NCBI RefSeq assembly: GCF_009909195.1
Contig: NZ_JAAAMU010000002.1
Location: forward strand, 124,001-188,000
Source of the DNA: Paenibacillus sacheonensis
GTDB taxonomy: Bacteria; Bacillota; Bacilli; Paenibacillales; Paenibacillaceae
Direction: 5' to 3'
DNA: 64,000 nucleotides
Shown here: positions 8,273 through 16,879 of the stretch, in pieces
How positions within the stretch are numbered: position 1 is the stretch's first letter
Layout: each line of letters opens with the position of its first letter
Position numbers and translations under genes: made by a program
Notes under the pieces: model-generated
Told to the model about the DNA's origin: nothing
Databases searched by the model: none
What the model saw: the letters and a program-made list of their open reading frames with translations, nothing else

Positions 8273-10522
8273 ATGTTGAAAAAGAAAATTTTGCCGGAGC
8301 TGATCCAAGAGCTGCGCAGTAACGATAATGTCATCCACTGGCATGAAATAGAACCGCGAGAAGCCAAAGCAAGGCCGATACCCGAAAGCGTGGATGCCCG
8401 TATTCGGGATGCGCTCGTCCGGCGCGGCATAACGGAGCTGTATACGCATCAGCATTCTGCCTATGAGGCGGTGGACAAGGGCGAGAATATCGTAGCCGTC
8501 ACGCCGACCGCTTCGGGCAAAACGATGTGCTATAACCTGCCCGTGCTGCAGGCGATCGCCTCCGACGATTCGAGCCGCGCGCTGTATATTTTCCCGACCA
8601 AGGCGCTTGCGCAAGACCAGAAGAGCGAATTGAACGAGATCATCGGCGAGATGGGCATCGATATCAAGAGCTACACCTACGATGGGGATACGTCCCCGAC
8701 CATTCGGCAGGTCGTACGGAAAGCCGGCCATATCGTCATCACGAATCCCGATATGCTGCATTCGGCGATCCTGCCGCATCACACCAAATGGGTGAGCCTG
8801 TTCGAGAACCTGAAATTCGTCGTAATCGACGAGCTGCACACGTACCGCGGGGTTTTCGGCAGCCATGTGGCGAACGTGATCCGCAGACTAAGACGGATTT
8901 GCAAGTTTTACGGAAGCGACCCCGTCTTCATCTGCACGTCGGCGACGATCGCGAATCCGAGAGCATTGGCCGAGCAGCTAACGGGCTGCCAGATGCGATT
9001 GATCGATGACAACGGAGCGCCGAGCGGACGCAAGCATTTTGTATTCTATAACCCGCCGATCGTCAACAAACCGCTCAATATTCGCAAGAGCGCGACGGTC
9101 GAGGTCAACCAGCTGGCCCGCGATTTTCTCCGTAACAAAATCCAGACCATCGTTTTCGCGCGGAGCCGGGTGCGCGTCGAATTGATTCTCAGCCATATTC
9201 AGGAGCTCGTCCGCAACGAGTTGGGCGCCAAATCGATTCGAGGCTACCGCGGCGGTTATCTGCCGAAGCAGCGGCGGGAGATCGAGCGGGGCCTCAGGGA
9301 CGGCGAAATCATCGGGGTTGTCAGCACGAACGCTTTGGAGCTCGGCATGGATATCGGGCAGCTGCAGGTATGCATCATGACGGGCTATCCCGGCAGCATC
9401 GCGAGCACGTGGCAGCAGGCGGGCAGGGCTGGCAGGAGGCACGGCGAAGCCCTGATCGTCATGGTAGCGAGCTCTACGCCTATCGACCAGTACATCGTCC
9501 AGAATCCGGACTATTTCTTCGAACGCACGCCCGAATACGCCCGCATCAATCCGGAAAATCTGCTAATTCTCGTGGATCATCTCAAGTGCGCGGCTTACGA
9601 GCTGCCGTTCAAGGAAACGGAGTCCTTCGGCCCGCTCGACGTAGCGGATATCATGGAATATCTGGTTGAAGAACGGGTGCTGAACAAGAACAAGGATACG
9701 TTCTACTGGGCGAATCTCGCATTCCCGGCAAGCAATATCAGCCTGAGATCCGCTTCCCAGGAGAACGTCGTCATCATCGATCAATCCGTGACCGGCGACG
9801 TCAAGATCATCGGAGAGATGGACCGCTTCAGCGCCATGACGCTGCTGCACGACGAGGCGATCTATCTGCATCAAGGCGTGCAGTTCCAGGTGGAGAAACT
9901 GGACTGGGACCATAAGAAAGCCTACGTGCGCGAGGTGGACGTCGAATATTACACGGACGCCAACTTGGCGGTGCACACCAAGGTGCTGGAAATCGACCGG
10001 ACCAGCGAACGCACGGCGGGCACCATTCATTACGGCGACGTCAGCGTGACGGCGATTCCTACGATTTTCAAGAAAATCCGGCTTTCCAGCGGCGAAAATA
10101 TCGGCAGCGGGCCCATTCACCTGCCGGAACAGGAGCTGCATACGAGCGGAACGTGGCTGGAGATCCGCGATGTCGATTCCCGGCTCGGGACGAAGACGCT
10201 GGAGCAGTTGCTGCTCGGCATCGCAAGCGTATTGAGCCATATCGTTCCGGTGCTGGTCATGTGCGATCGCAGCGACGTGCATGTCGTGGCGCAGATCAAA
10301 GCCGATCATACCGGCCTGCCCACGATCTTCATCTATGATCATTATCCCGGCGGCATCGGGCTTGCCGACGACGTGTATAAACGGTTCGACGAGGTAAAAA
10401 CAGCCGCGGGCGATTTGATTCGGAGATGTCCGTGCGAAGACGGCTGTCCGTCCTGCATCGGCTCGGACATCGAGGGCATGGACGCGAAGAAGAAAAGTTT
10501 GCTGTTGTTGGAGGGGTTGTAA
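8273..10522 (+). CDS. mrfA: DEAD/DEAH-type helicase MrfA (YprA family)
   Basis: A 749-residue superfamily 2 helicase. It has TPTASGKT (Walker A), VIDELHTYRG (Walker B, DELH box), CTSATI (motif III), STNALELGMDIG and QQAGRAGRR (motifs V and VI), and a C-terminal DUF1998/MZB domain with four cysteines in CPCEDGCPSC. In B. subtilis the MrfA helicase works with MrfB in an excision pathway for mitomycin C adducts. The next gene is mrfB, which supports the call. I place the start at ATG 8273 after AGAGGTGAG rather than the in-frame ATG at 8246. Confidence 0.93.
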   Translation: MLKKKILPELIQELRSNDNVIHWHEIEPREAKARPIPESVDARIRDALVRRGITELYTHQHSAYEAVDKGENIVAVTPTASGKTMCYNLPVLQAIASDDSSRALYIFPTKALAQDQKSELNEIIGEMGIDIKSYTYDGDTSPTIRQVVRKAGHIVITNPDMLHSAILPHHTKWVSLFENLKFVVIDELHTYRGVFGSHVANVIRRLRRICKFYGSDPVFICTSATIANPRALAEQLTGCQMRLIDDNGAPSGRKHFVFYNPPIVNKPLNIRKSATVEVNQLARDFLRNKIQTIVFARSRVRVELILSHIQELVRNELGAKSIRGYRGGYLPKQRREIERGLRDGEIIGVVSTNALELGMDIGQLQVCIMTGYPGSIASTWQQAGRAGRRHGEALIVMVASSTPIDQYIVQNPDYFFERTPEYARINPENLLILVDHLKCAAYELPFKETESFGPLDVADIMEYLVEERVLNKNKDTFYWANLAFPASNISLRSASQENVVIIDQSVTGDVKIIGEMDRFSAMTLLHDEAIYLHQGVQFQVEKLDWDHKKAYVREVDVEYYTDANLAVHTKVLEIDRTSERTAGTIHYGDVSVTAIPTIFKKIRLSSGENIGSGPIHLPEQELHTSGTWLEIRDVDSRLGTKTLEQLLLGIASVLSHIVPVLVMCDRSDVHVVAQIKADHTGLPTIFIYDHYPGGIGLADDVYKRFDEVKTAAGDLIRRCPCEDGCPSCIGSDIEGMDAKKKSLLLLEGL

Positions 10523-10612
10523 TATGCGGGATTGTTTATCCATGCTCATTTCACTTCCCGGTCTGGCTCCATGGAGACAGACGCAGACGGCAGCGAAATC
10601 GGAGGTAATCGT

Positions 10613-12112
10613 ATGAGCGGCCTAAGAGACCGGCTGCTTCGGCTTCGCAGCACGCAGGCCGCGCAGGCGGAACGGCTCGCGGGCATGCCGGAAAGTCCTG
10701 CGGCGTCTTCCATGGAAAATCCGGTGCCGTCATCCATAAACAGTCCGATGCCGTCATCAATGGACAACCCGATCGATACTTCAGCCGTGGTGCCCGGCCC
10801 CGATATTGCCGATGGCGTTGCCGTGCATGCTTCGATCGCATTCAACAATGGCGTGCTGCGGACGTCCGCTGGTGACGATAATCGTGCTGCGCACGCAGAT
10901 CCTAAGCACGTAGATGAAGAGAGCGAACCCCACAAGCAATCGCTCGAGCCGGCGTGGGAAGAGCTTGGCGTTCAGTTGATCGAGTCTGCGGATGGCGATT
11001 TCCTCGTTCGGGAGAGCCGCTACCCATTGGCCCATTGGCACGGATCGCATCGGCTCGCCGAGCTGGTGGAGACGCAGCCGGCTTTGGCGGCCTTTAACCG
11101 CGCGGACAGCGATGATCATGGCGTTATGAATCTGTTGTTTCTTGACTTAGAAACGACGGGACTCGGCGTCGGCGCCGGCAATGTACCGTTCATGGTCGGG
11201 CTGGCCTACATGCTGGACGACATGTTTATCGTCAAGCAAATGCTGATCCGTCATCCCGCCGAGGAACGCGCCATGATCGGCTATTTGCGCGCGCTGCTGC
11301 CGAGCTTCACGCATCTCGTCACGTACAACGGCCGCACGTTCGACTGGCCGGTCTTGTATAATCGGTTTATTCTGCACGGGCATCGGTCGTTCGAATGGAA
11401 TCCGGTTCATATCGACCTGCTGCATCCGTCCCGTTCCGTCTGGCGCAACACCCTCGTTTCCTGCAGGCTCAGCCACGTGGAAGAGGAGCGGCTAGGCATC
11501 AAGCGCGAAGACGATGTGCCCGGATCGCTGGCGCCGGCGATTTATTTCCAATATCTCGCCGACGCTAATCCGGAACCGCTGCTTGGCGTCTTCGAGCATA
11601 ACGAGACGGATATGCTCTCGCTGGCAGCGCTGGCGATTCGTTTCGGCCATTTTCTTGGCGGCGGGATGGGAACTCGTATTCCTCTGCCGGATGAAGCCGA
11701 GGAGCTGCTCCGCACGGGGTTGTGGCTGGAGCGGATGGGGAAGGCGGAGCTTGCGGAATCGCTGTATGCCCGCTTTGCCGTGCACGAGCGTCCGTCCGCC
11801 AAGTGCCTGTGCCTGTTGGCCGAACGCGACAAGAAATGTGGAAATTGGCATCGGGCTGTGTTATTGTGGCAGAAGGCCGTGCATCTATCGGCCGATTTGA
11901 CTTGGCCGGACTACGAGGCTCATATCGAGCTGGCCATGTATTACGAGCATCGAACCAAGGAACTTGAGCAGGCGCTGCTCTTGGCGGAGCAGGCGCTTGA
12001 GATGGCGGCGCGGCGGCAAGCCGGCCACCGCGTGCAGAGCAAGCGAAGAACCGAGCTGGACTTAATTCGCAAGCGGATCGAACGCTTGCGCTTGAAACGA
12101 TCGAAGGGGTGA
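10613..12112 (+). CDS. mrfB: DEDD-family exonuclease MrfB (YprB family)
   Basis: 499 residues with an RNase H-like 3'-5' exonuclease core: LFLDLETTGLG supplies the D-x-E pair, VTYNGRTFDWPVL the second acidic motif, and EHNETDMLSLA the last Asp. A helical TPR-like C-terminal region follows (about 370-499). The partner of MrfA in mitomycin adduct repair in B. subtilis. The start at ATG 10613 follows GGAGGT at 10601-10606. The N-terminal 130 residues are low-complexity and hold an octapeptide repeat, so they are probably a flexible linker. Confidence 0.9.
   Translation: MSGLRDRLLRLRSTQAAQAERLAGMPESPAASSMENPVPSSINSPMPSSMDNPIDTSAVVPGPDIADGVAVHASIAFNNGVLRTSAGDDNRAAHADPKHVDEESEPHKQSLEPAWEELGVQLIESADGDFLVRESRYPLAHWHGSHRLAELVETQPALAAFNRADSDDHGVMNLLFLDLETTGLGVGAGNVPFMVGLAYMLDDMFIVKQMLIRHPAEERAMIGYLRALLPSFTHLVTYNGRTFDWPVLYNRFILHGHRSFEWNPVHIDLLHPSRSVWRNTLVSCRLSHVEEERLGIKREDDVPGSLAPAIYFQYLADANPEPLLGVFEHNETDMLSLAALAIRFGHFLGGGMGTRIPLPDEAEELLRTGLWLERMGKAELAESLYARFAVHERPSAKCLCLLAERDKKCGNWHRAVLLWQKAVHLSADLTWPDYEAHIELAMYYEHRTKELEQALLLAEQALEMAARRQAGHRVQSKRRTELDLIRKRIERLRLKRSKG
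10706..10777 (+). repeat. 24-bp tandem repeat, three copies, in mrfB
   Basis: Three in-frame 24-nt units (10706-10729, 10730-10753, 10754-10777) encode SSMENPVP, SSINSPMP and SSMDNPID. Units differ at several bases, so the duplication is not recent. It lies in the disordered N-terminal linker. Confidence 0.85.
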
Positions 12113-12117
12113 GCAGC

Positions 12118-12942
12118 ATGGGGAACGGGGTCAATCACCTCCGGGGATTGTTGATCGATTTGGATGGGACCTTGTATCACGGAAGCAAGATGATTCCCGG
12201 CGCGGACGCGTTGATACACATGCTGCGCAAGGAAGAGATCCGCTATTTGTACGTAACGAATAATTCGTCCGCAACGCCGGAAGCCGTAGCGGATCGGCTG
12301 AACGGCATGGGGATTCCGGCGATGCCGGATGACGTATGCACGTCCGCGCAGGCGGCCGCCGCCTATATTGCCGAACGCAGCCCTGGCGCGCGCGTTCATG
12401 CGGTCGGCGAAGCCGGGCTTCTTGCCGCGCTTCGGGAAGCGGGCTTGCAGCTGGACGACGAAGCGCCCGAACTGGTCGTGCAGGGCATTGACCGTTCGCT
12501 GACCTACGATAAGATCACCGCCGCCGTCCGGCATATCCGGGGCGGCGCGCAGTACATATTGACGAATCCCGATCTGCTGCTGCCGTCGGAGAACGGCTTG
12601 ATTCCCGGCGCGGGCTCGATTTCCGCTGTCATTCGGGCCGCTTCCGGCGCGGAGCCGGTCGTGATCGGCAAGCCATCCGCGATACAGATGCATTTTGCAT
12701 TGAAGCGTCTCGGGCTCGAACCGAATGAAACCTGGGTGATTGGGGATAACCCGGCGACCGATATTGCAGCGGGAAATGCTGTAGGTTGTCAATCGGTACT
12801 GGTATTAACAGGGGTAGCAACAGGCGACAATTATAAAGAGCTGCTTGCATCGGCAGGATGCGGGGCCGACGAGGTCATCGCGGACCTGCATCGATTGCGG
12901 GAATGGCTAGGCAGCCAGCTGACCGATCAAAGGCAGCGCTGA
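12118..12942 (+). CDS. NagD/AraL-type HAD phosphatase
   Basis: About 274 residues of the HAD-IIA family (NagD, 4-nitrophenylphosphatase-like). Motifs: IDLDGTLYHG (I), TNNSSATPE (II), IGKPSAIQ (III) and IGDNPATDIAAG (IV), with a C2 cap between II and III. ATG 12118 sits just after the mrfB stop and uses AAGGGGTGAG as ribosome binding site; an in-frame GTG lies at 12109. Members dephosphorylate sugar phosphates or phosphoglycolate-like waste products, but this substrate is unknown. It lies between mrfB and a DNA glycosylase gene. Confidence 0.88.
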   Translation: MGNGVNHLRGLLIDLDGTLYHGSKMIPGADALIHMLRKEEIRYLYVTNNSSATPEAVADRLNGMGIPAMPDDVCTSAQAAAAYIAERSPGARVHAVGEAGLLAALREAGLQLDDEAPELVVQGIDRSLTYDKITAAVRHIRGGAQYILTNPDLLLPSENGLIPGAGSISAVIRAASGAEPVVIGKPSAIQMHFALKRLGLEPNETWVIGDNPATDIAAGNAVGCQSVLVLTGVATGDNYKELLASAGCGADEVIADLHRLREWLGSQLTDQRQR

Positions 12943-12961
12943 TAGGAAGGAAGTTGTTGGT

Positions 12962-13804
12962 ATGCCGGAATATCCGGAAATGGAACATTATCGCAGACTG
13001 CTGGCGGGGCGCATCGCCGGCCAGCCCATTACGAAGGTGCTCGTGACGAGACCGAAGTCGATTAACGTTCCCGTCGAAACATTCGAGCAGGAGTTGGTCG
13101 GCCGCACCGTGTGGTTCGTGGAGCGGCGCGGCAAAATGATCCTCTTTCACCTCGATAACGGAAAAAGACTGCTGCTGCATCTGATGCTCGGCGGACTGAT
13201 CCGGTACGAATCGCATACGCTGCTGACGGAGGAGGGGCTTCCGCCCGAGCGGCCGGAGCGCACCGTTCAGGTGACGATCGGGTTCCCGGCCGGCGACTTG
13301 TGCTTTATCGGGCTGCGGCTGGGTTATCTTCATCTGCTCACCGTGAAAGAAGCGAACGCTCGGCTCGCAGAACTCGGGCCGGATCCGTTCGATCCAAGGC
13401 TGACGCCGGAGGCTTTCAAGGATCGCTTCAAGAGCAAACGAGGTTCGTTCAAAACCGCGTTCGTCGACCAGCATGTCATCGCCGGCATCGGCAATTGCTA
13501 CGCGGACGAAATCGCGTTCGAAGCCGGTATCCGGCCGGATGCCCGCATCAACGCGATCGAACCGGACTCTTGGGAACGCATATATCGGGCCATGCATGCC
13601 GTGCTTAACGATGCCGTCGCGCATGGCGGCTATATGGAGCTTCCGTTGACCGCCGACGATACGGTGACCGGCGGCTACAACGACCATTGCCGCGTGTACG
13701 ATCGCGGCGGGGAAGCTTGTCCGCGCTGCGGCGCCGAGATCGTTCAAACCGAGCTGAACTCGCGAAAGCTCTTTTATTGCCCATCCTGCCAGAAGGACCG
13801 GTAA
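12962..13804 (+). CDS. Fpg/Nei-family DNA glycosylase/AP lyase
   Basis: A 280-residue base-excision repair enzyme for oxidised purines. After Met removal it begins PEYPEME, giving the catalytic N-terminal proline and adjacent Glu. It also has RRGKMILFHL (the conserved Lys), GIGNCYADE (helix-two-turn-helix) and a C-terminal zinc finger with CPRCG and CPSCQ. The usual opening is PELPEVE, so this is a slightly divergent, probably paralogous MutM/Nei. It is seven bases upstream of the endonuclease IV gene, a sensible functional pair since endonuclease IV processes the products of glycosylase/lyase action. Confidence 0.9.
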   Translation: MPEYPEMEHYRRLLAGRIAGQPITKVLVTRPKSINVPVETFEQELVGRTVWFVERRGKMILFHLDNGKRLLLHLMLGGLIRYESHTLLTEEGLPPERPERTVQVTIGFPAGDLCFIGLRLGYLHLLTVKEANARLAELGPDPFDPRLTPEAFKDRFKSKRGSFKTAFVDQHVIAGIGNCYADEIAFEAGIRPDARINAIEPDSWERIYRAMHAVLNDAVAHGGYMELPLTADDTVTGGYNDHCRVYDRGGEACPRCGAEIVQTELNSRKLFYCPSCQKDR

Positions 13805-13810
13805 CCGGGC

Positions 13811-14641
13811 ATGCGGGCCGGACTTCATGTTTCCACGCGGGGGGGCTACCGTGAAGCGGCGAGAAGGGCGGCCGCTTGCGGGGCGCAGGCCTATCAGTAT
13901 TTTCCTAAGAATCCGCGCAGCCTGTCGGTGAAGCCGTTCGATCGCGCCGAGGCGGAACGATGCGCCGAATTCTGTTCCGAGCACGGCCTCGCGTCGATCG
14001 CGCATTCTCCCTACCCGACGAATATCGCATCGGAGGATGCGGACCATCGCGCGCGAACCGTATTGTCCTTGTTGAACGACCTGGAGATCGCCGAAGCATG
14101 CGGCTCGCTCGGCGTCGTCGTTCATTTCGGCGTCTACAAAGGGCCCGATCCGCTGGAAGGGTATCGGAACGCGGTCGTCACGCTGAGCGCGATTACGCAG
14201 CAGTGGAGCGGCAGGGCGAAGCTGCTCATCGAGAACCAAGCGGGCGATCATACGTTCATGGGCACGACGATGGAAGAGCTGGCGCAAATCCGCGGATTGT
14301 GCGCCGGTGCCGACAAAATCGGCTTTTGTCTGGACACCTGCCATCTGTTCGCGAGCGGCGTCTGGGATGGAAGTCCCGATGCTCCTTGGATGGACAAAGC
14401 CGCGGAGCTCGGTGTCATCGATCATCTCGCGGCCGTTCACTTGAACGACTCCGTCTTCCCTAGCGGAGAGAAGCGGGACAGGCATGCGATCCTTGGGGAA
14501 GGCTTCATCGGCAAGCCGGGATTAGCATGGCTGCTTCGGCATCCGCTGCTGGCGGCTGTGCCGTTTATATTGGAAACGCCTTCGGGGAACGACGGCTCGC
14601 ATAAGGGACAATTGGATCTTATTCGGCAATTGGGAGGCTAA
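13811..14641 (+). CDS. nfo: Deoxyribonuclease IV (endonuclease IV)
   Basis: A 276-residue TIM-barrel AP endonuclease that cuts 5' to abasic sites and removes blocked 3' ends using a trinuclear zinc centre. Family signatures are present: GLHVSTRGG at the start, QAYQYFPKNPRS, IAHSPYPTNIAS, VVHFGVYKG, LLIENQAG, FCLDTCHLFASG, HLNDS and ILETPSG. It follows the glycosylase gene with a six-base gap, so they are almost certainly co-transcribed. The start is ATG 13811; it overlaps the preceding gene's region closely enough that translational coupling is likely. Confidence 0.95.
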   Translation: MRAGLHVSTRGGYREAARRAAACGAQAYQYFPKNPRSLSVKPFDRAEAERCAEFCSEHGLASIAHSPYPTNIASEDADHRARTVLSLLNDLEIAEACGSLGVVVHFGVYKGPDPLEGYRNAVVTLSAITQQWSGRAKLLIENQAGDHTFMGTTMEELAQIRGLCAGADKIGFCLDTCHLFASGVWDGSPDAPWMDKAAELGVIDHLAAVHLNDSVFPSGEKRDRHAILGEGFIGKPGLAWLLRHPLLAAVPFILETPSGNDGSHKGQLDLIRQLGG

Positions 14642-14648
14642 TCGCGAG

Positions 14649-14957
14649 ATGATCAACGTCTATTTGGATGATTACAGGCCATGCCCGCAAGGCTTCGTGC
14701 TCGCCGTTTCGGCAGCGGAGTGCAACCTGCTGCTCGATCATGAAGAGGTGGACGTGCTTTCATTGGATTTCGAGCTCGGCTGGGGGCAGCCGAACGGCTT
14801 GGCGGTGGTGCAGCATATCGTGGACAGCGGACGCTATCCGCGCGAATGCTATTTTCACACCTCAAGCGCGGCCGGACGCATAAGCATGATTCATTTGCTG
14901 CAGCAGCATGCGCCGCCGGAAGTCATCATCCATCATGGGCCAATGAAACAGAAATGA
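14649..14957 (+). CDS. Small receiver-like protein (cREC_REC type)
   Basis: 102 residues that match what I recall as the cyclic-phosphate-processing receiver-like family. VYLDDYRPCP supplies an acidic pair like that of response regulators, and LSLDFELGWG the central Asp of a receiver fold, followed by YFHTSSAAGR. No output domain is present. Its partner and signal are unknown. It is eight bases after nfo and 20 before the ABC ATPase gene, so it belongs to the same transcription unit. Confidence 0.7.
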   Translation: MINVYLDDYRPCPQGFVLAVSAAECNLLLDHEEVDVLSLDFELGWGQPNGLAVVQHIVDSGRYPRECYFHTSSAAGRISMIHLLQQHAPPEVIIHHGPMKQK

Positions 14958-14976
14958 CCTTGGGAGGGGGATTGGC

Positions 14977-15759
14977 ATGATCTCGTTAACGGACATTACG
15001 TTTCGCCGCGGGGATAGACAAATCCTTAATGGCGTTAATTTAACGATGAACAAAGGGGAACACTGGGTCATCCTCGGACGCAACGGCTGCGGCAAGACGA
15101 CGCTGCTCGAGATGATAACCGGCTACGAATTTCCGACATCGGGGAAAGTCAATGTGCTCGGCTATCCATATGGCGAATGCGACGTGCGCGAGGTTCGCAA
15201 AGAAATCGGTTATATCAGCCAATCCGTCATGGAGAAACTGACGCTTCGCGACCCGGTCTGGGAAGTCGTGGCGACGGGCGAATACGCGTTTCTCCGTTTC
15301 TACCAGGAGATTGACGAGGCTGTTCGATTGAAGTCGTTGTCGCTGTTGGATGAAGTGGGCCTGGTGCACGTGGCCGAACAGCCGCTCGGCTCGCTGTCGC
15401 AGGGCGAACGGAAGAAAGTCATGCTTGCCCGGGCGCTGATGCTGAATCCGAAGCTCCTCATCATGGACGAGCCTTGCGCCGGCCTGGATCTCTATGAACG
15501 CGAGAAGCTGTTGATCGATCTAGACCGGCTCGGCTCGCGCGATATGATGGTCGTGTACGTTACGCATCATATGGAAGAAATCGTTCCGCTGTTCACGCAT
15601 GTCGCGCTTGTGCAGAACGGCGAGATCGTGGCTGCGGGACCGAAGAAAGACGTATTGAGCGCGGAGTGGCTTAGCTCCGCTTACGATTGGCCCGTGGAAG
15701 TTCATTGGGCAGACGACCGCCCGTGGATAAGGGCATTACCAGGAGGAAGAACGCAGTGA
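14977..15759 (+). CDS. ABC transporter ATP-binding protein (YlmA-like)
   Basis: A 260-residue ATPase with GRNGCGKTT (Walker A), LSQGERKKV (signature), LLIMDEPCAGLD (Walker B/D-loop) and VTHHMEE (H-loop). It resembles the B. subtilis YlmA / ModF-like group of single ATPases. No permease or binding protein gene lies nearby, so it may act on translation or on a distant permease; the sequence does not decide. AGGGGGATTGGC precedes ATG 14977. Its stop overlaps the next gene start (GTGA). Confidence 0.88.
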   Translation: MISLTDITFRRGDRQILNGVNLTMNKGEHWVILGRNGCGKTTLLEMITGYEFPTSGKVNVLGYPYGECDVREVRKEIGYISQSVMEKLTLRDPVWEVVATGEYAFLRFYQEIDEAVRLKSLSLLDEVGLVHVAEQPLGSLSQGERKKVMLARALMLNPKLLIMDEPCAGLDLYEREKLLIDLDRLGSRDMMVVYVTHHMEEIVPLFTHVALVQNGEIVAAGPKKDVLSAEWLSSAYDWPVEVHWADDRPWIRALPGGRTQ

Positions 15760-16772
15760 CAGAATGGATTGGAACCGCGAATCACGGCTTTGCCTCGCTT
15801 GCGATGGAAGAGCTTCGCAGAATGATTCAGGGCATTAAATTTACACAGCTTATCGCGGGGGAAGTATTTCGGATTGACGTGCCTCTGAACCGCGAGGAAA
15901 TGCTGGCGAAGCTGCAGGAGAGCGAACCGATATTTCTGCGTCATATCCAGCCGATCGACCGCATCGTGCCGATTCAGGGCAATGCCGACGACCTTCAAGC
16001 GCTGTCCGAGCTTGTTCGGCATGCGCGGATGCGCTGGGAGAACGGATCGACGGCGATTCATCTAAGGCGCGTCGAAGGCACGTCGTTTCCCTATTCCGCG
16101 GCGGACACGAAAGCGGTATTGGATGCCGTCATCATGGAGCTGGGTGGGGAAACGACGATGCAGTCGCCGGAGCAAATTCTGTCCATCTTCGCAGGACAGA
16201 GCGAGCTGTACGTCGGCTGGGGAACGCCTGCCGAGCAGCTGTCGGACTGGCCCGGAGGCGCCATTCGGTTTCAACGCGAGGATGACCAGATTTCGCGAGC
16301 GAAGTTTAAGCTGCTGGAAGCGGAACGGGCATTCAAGCTGTATCTGGAAACCTTCCGGGAAGCGCTCGACATCGGCGCGGCACCGGGGGGCTGGACGCAG
16401 CTGCTCCTGGAGCGCGGCCTTCGCGTCACATCCGTCGATCCCGCGGAGCTACATCCGAAGCTTGCGGCTTATCCGCGTTTAACGGCATTAAAGAAAAATG
16501 CCTCGGACGTTCAGTTTGCGCCGGGCACCTTCGATCTGCTTGTGTGCGACATGAGCTGGAGCCCGATGCAGATGGCCAAGCTGGTGCTGGAGAAAGCGGA
16601 CGCGCTGCGCGACGGGGCGGCAGCCGTAATTACCGTCAAGCTGATGCACAAGAAGCCGCTGCAGACGATCAGGGACGTCGTATCGAAGCTGGAGACCGTG
16701 TTCGAGCTGCGCAAGGCGAAGCAATTGTTCCACAATCGGGACGAAATCACGTTATACTTGGTAAAGCGATAA
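15756..16772 (+). CDS. FtsJ/RlmM-like SAM-dependent 2'-O-methyltransferase
   Basis: 338 residues from GTG 15756, which overlaps the preceding stop by four bases and has AGGAGG at 15741-15746. The N-terminal half (about 1-190) resembles a THUMP-like RNA-binding region. The C-terminal half is a Rossmann methyltransferase with DIGAAPGGWTQLLL (SAM loop), VCDMSW and ITVKLMHKKP, the K-D-K pattern of RrmJ/RlmM ribose methyltransferases. A 23S rRNA target is likely by family, but the exact nucleotide is not inferable. A terminator follows. Confidence 0.85.
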   Translation: MTEWIGTANHGFASLAMEELRRMIQGIKFTQLIAGEVFRIDVPLNREEMLAKLQESEPIFLRHIQPIDRIVPIQGNADDLQALSELVRHARMRWENGSTAIHLRRVEGTSFPYSAADTKAVLDAVIMELGGETTMQSPEQILSIFAGQSELYVGWGTPAEQLSDWPGGAIRFQREDDQISRAKFKLLEAERAFKLYLETFREALDIGAAPGGWTQLLLERGLRVTSVDPAELHPKLAAYPRLTALKKNASDVQFAPGTFDLLVCDMSWSPMQMAKLVLEKADALRDGAAAVITVKLMHKKPLQTIRDVVSKLETVFELRKAKQLFHNRDEITLYLVKR

Positions 16773-16805
16773 TTAGATCCATCATGATAAAGACACGTAC
16801 AGGAA

Positions 16806-16855
16806 AGCATCCTGAACGGGCAGGCCGACGGTCTGTTCATTCAGGATGCTTTTTT
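16806..16855 (+). terminator. Rho-independent terminator, 11-bp perfect stem
   Basis: AGCATCCTGAA (16806-16816) pairs with TTCAGGATGCT (16840-16850), followed by T5. A second GC-rich hairpin can form in the loop. It ends the repair-to-methyltransferase operon. Confidence 0.9.
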
Positions 16856-16879
16856 GCGTGTACGGGGAGGCATCGCGCG

